From: Acidimicrobiales bacterium
Lineage (GTDB): Bacteria > Actinomycetota > Acidimicrobiia > Acidimicrobiales > Palsa-688
Direction of reading: 5' to 3'
Length of the DNA: 7,486 bases
NCBI GenBank assembly: GCA_030039575.1
Contig: JASHVH010000201.1
Location: forward strand, 1-7,486
The notes under the pieces were generated by a model. The model saw only the letters and a program-made list of their open reading frames with translations, did not search any database and had not been told where the DNA came from. The first letter of the stretch is position 1; each line of letters begins with the position of its first letter. Below are positions 5,925-7,486 of this stretch, piece by piece. The translations under genes were made by a program, and so were the position numbers.

Positions 5925-6842
5925 ATGACCGGTCCCACAACGCGGGGTGAGGCCCCGGTGGCCGACCGCCTGCGGTCTGGGGCGTTCTACAACGTCACGC
6001 GGGCGGTGCTGTCTAACCGCAAGGCGACTGTAGGGCTCGGCTTGCTATTGGTCTTTGTGGTCCTGTCATTGTTCCCGGGCCTGGTGGCAAGAGACAGCCC
6101 AACTGCTGATACTTTTACACCCTCCCTTGGGCCCTCTCTTTCGCATTTGCTCGGCACCACGTCTTATGGGCAGGACGTTTTCGCCCAACTGGTCTACGGG
6201 ACGCGGGAGTCGCTCGTGATTGCCATCGTGGCCGGTCTTTTGGCTACCGCGCTCGCGGTATTCATGGGCGTCACGTCTGCGTTCGTGGGCGGGACCGTCG
6301 ACCATGCCCTGTCAATGGTCATCGACACTTTCCTAGTCCTCCCCGCCTTCCCGCTCATAATCGTAATCGCGGCTTACACGAAGCACGCTAGCAATGGCGT
6401 ACTGATCGCGGTATTGGTCGTCACGGGTTGGTCCTACGGTGCACGCACCCTGCGGGCACAGGCGCTGTCGTTGCGGAACCGGGATTTCATCATTGCCGCT
6501 CGGGTTCGGCGGGAGCGGACTTGGCGCCTCATCACCTTTGAGGTTCTCCCGAACATGACCTCCCTCATCCTCGCGAGCTTCCTCGGGGCCGCCCTCTTCT
6601 CGGTGCTCGCAGCGGCCGGCCTCCAGTTTATCGGCTTAGGCAACCCCGACGCTCAAAGCTGGGGCACCATGCTGTACTGGGCGCAGAACAGCGAAGCTCT
6701 TCAGGCGGGCATGCCCCTGTGGGCGATCATGCCCGGGCTTTGCCTCGCCTTGCTCGGGGCCAGTTTCGCATTGCTCAACTACGCCTTCGACGAGATCGGG
6801 AACCCGGCGCTCCGTCCGGTCAGGATGAGGCGTGGCCGCTGA
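5925..6842 (+). CDS. ABC transporter permease, DppC/OppC type
   Basis: A 305-residue inner-membrane permease, partner of the DppB-like protein. The cytoplasmic N-terminus and first membrane segment (about 36-53) form the OppC N-terminal region. HLLGTTSYGQDVFAQLVYG (74-91) is the family signature at the start of the transport domain, and five more hydrophobic segments follow. The coupling loop is DFIIAARVRRERTWRLITFE...VLPN from residue 187. At Arg196 the nearly invariant Gly of the EAA loop is missing (CGG codon at 6510-6512), although the rest of the loop is normal. ATG 5925 is the start; GGAGGAGG ends 14 bases upstream, which is long, and GTG 5958 is a less likely alternative. The 3' end overlaps the ATPase gene by 11 bases, so the two are probably coupled in translation. 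Confidence 0.94.
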   Translation: MTGPTTRGEAPVADRLRSGAFYNVTRAVLSNRKATVGLGLLLVFVVLSLFPGLVARDSPTADTFTPSLGPSLSHLLGTTSYGQDVFAQLVYGTRESLVIAIVAGLLATALAVFMGVTSAFVGGTVDHALSMVIDTFLVLPAFPLIIVIAAYTKHASNGVLIAVLVVTGWSYGARTLRAQALSLRNRDFIIAARVRRERTWRLITFEVLPNMTSLILASFLGAALFSVLAAAGLQFIGLGNPDAQSWGTMLYWAQNSEALQAGMPLWAIMPGLCLALLGASFALLNYAFDEIGNPALRPVRMRRGR

Positions 6843-7486
6843 GGCATCTTTGCTAGAGGTCCGAGACCTGAGCGTGGAATACCTCACCCGGGGCCAGCCC
6901 GCCAGGGCCGTCGACAAGGTGAGTTTCAAATTGGGCTATGCAGAGTTCCTCGGGGTCGTAGGGGAGTCCGGCTGCGGGAAAACTACCATGCTCCTGGCGA
7001 TTACTCGCCTGCTTCGCCCGCCCGCGAAACTGGTCGGCGGCGAGGTGGTGTTCAAGGGCCAGGACCTTACGAAACTGGACGAGGGGCAGTTGCGCCCTGT
7101 CCGCTGGCGAGGGTTCTCGCTCGTCATGCAAAGCGCCATGAACGCCCTCAATCCCGTCAAGTCCGTCGCCGCCCAGATGATGGACGTCTGCCGCGCCCAC
7201 ACCTCGATGTCCAAGGAGGAGATCCGGGCGCGCTCGAAGGAGGTGCTGCGCCTCGTCTCCATCGATCCGGTGCACCTCGACAGCTACCCGCACCAGCTCT
7301 CGGGGGGAATGCGCCAGCGGGCCATGATCGCCATGGCCCTCTTGTTCACACCCGATCTCGTCATCATGGACGAGCCGACGTCGGCCCTCGACGTCGTCGC
7401 CCAGCGCTCGCTCATGATGCAGATCAAAGAGCTGCAGGCACAGCTCGGCTTCGCCGTGCTCTTCGTGACCCACGACATGTCACTCG
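6832..7486 (+). CDS. ABC transporter ATP-binding protein, DppD/OppD type (3' end outside window)
   Basis: The first 218 residues of the ATPase that powers the importer by binding and hydrolysing ATP on the cytoplasmic face. All core motifs are present: Walker A GESGCGKTT (44-52), the Q-loop at Q100 in MQSAMNALNP, the signature LSGGMRQR (156-163), Walker B LVIMDEP with catalytic E181, the D-loop SALD, and the H-loop at H214 in VTHD. The frame is still open at the right edge; a full protein would add roughly 100-130 residues, including the oligopeptide-type C-terminal domain. GTG 6832 is the most likely start, overlapping the permease stop and with AGGA six bases upstream. TTG 6850, with GAGG five bases upstream, is a real alternative. 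A second ATPase of the DppF type is expected downstream. Confidence 0.95.
   Translation, partial: MAAEASLLEVRDLSVEYLTRGQPARAVDKVSFKLGYAEFLGVVGESGCGKTTMLLAITRLLRPPAKLVGGEVVFKGQDLTKLDEGQLRPVRWRGFSLVMQSAMNALNPVKSVAAQMMDVCRAHTSMSKEEIRARSKEVLRLVSIDPVHLDSYPHQLSGGMRQRAMIAMALLFTPDLVIMDEPTSALDVVAQRSLMMQIKELQAQLGFAVLFVTHDMSL

Noticed and set aside
1..7486. CRISPR array, insertion sequence, tRNA or integration site
   Set aside because: I found no regularly spaced direct repeats, no transposase-like frame, no terminal inverted repeats and no tRNA-like cloverleaf on either strand by eye.

Overview
The window is GC-rich, densely packed bacterial chromosome with frequent GTG starts, strong GGAGG-type ribosome binding sites and actinobacterial-looking protein families. 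It most likely comes from a high-GC actinomycete or a related soil or environmental Actinomycetota. This is an inference from composition and protein style; no rRNA or marker gene is present to fix the taxon. All intact genes lie on the + strand.

Region 1 (1-1104) holds the C-terminal 185 residues of an HSL-type alpha/beta hydrolase that is open at the left edge, followed by a small VOC (glyoxalase-fold) protein. Region 2 (1105-1376) has no gene. It carries a possible terminator hairpin, a candidate -10 element and a well-formed hairpin where the next transcript would begin. Region 3 (1377-2731) is a two-gene unit: a HAD-superfamily hydrolase whose stop overlaps the start of a glycerophosphodiester phosphodiesterase (GDPD) in an ATGA junction. 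Both proteins look cytosolic.

Region 4 (2732-3109) is a control region. On the minus strand it holds the first ~29 codons of a LacI-family repressor, with a perfect Shine-Dalgarno sequence, but the rest of that gene is missing. An AT-richer leader leads into the transporter. Region 5 (3110-7486) is a peptide/opine/oligosaccharide-type ABC importer in the usual order: family-5 substrate-binding protein, DppB-like permease, DppC-like permease and a DppD-like ATPase cut by the right edge. A second ATPase (DppF-like) would be expected just outside.

The simplest functional reading is an uptake locus for a small organic substrate. The family-5 binding protein and the LacI remnant point to an oligosaccharide or sugar derivative rather than peptides. 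The adjacent cytosolic phosphodiesterase and HAD phosphatase-like enzyme resemble the gene content of the agrocinopine (sugar phosphodiester) catabolic operon of Agrobacterium. A testable hypothesis is therefore import of a sugar or glycerol phosphodiester, followed by hydrolysis and dephosphorylation. The substrate is not shown by the sequence, and the two units may be unrelated neighbours.
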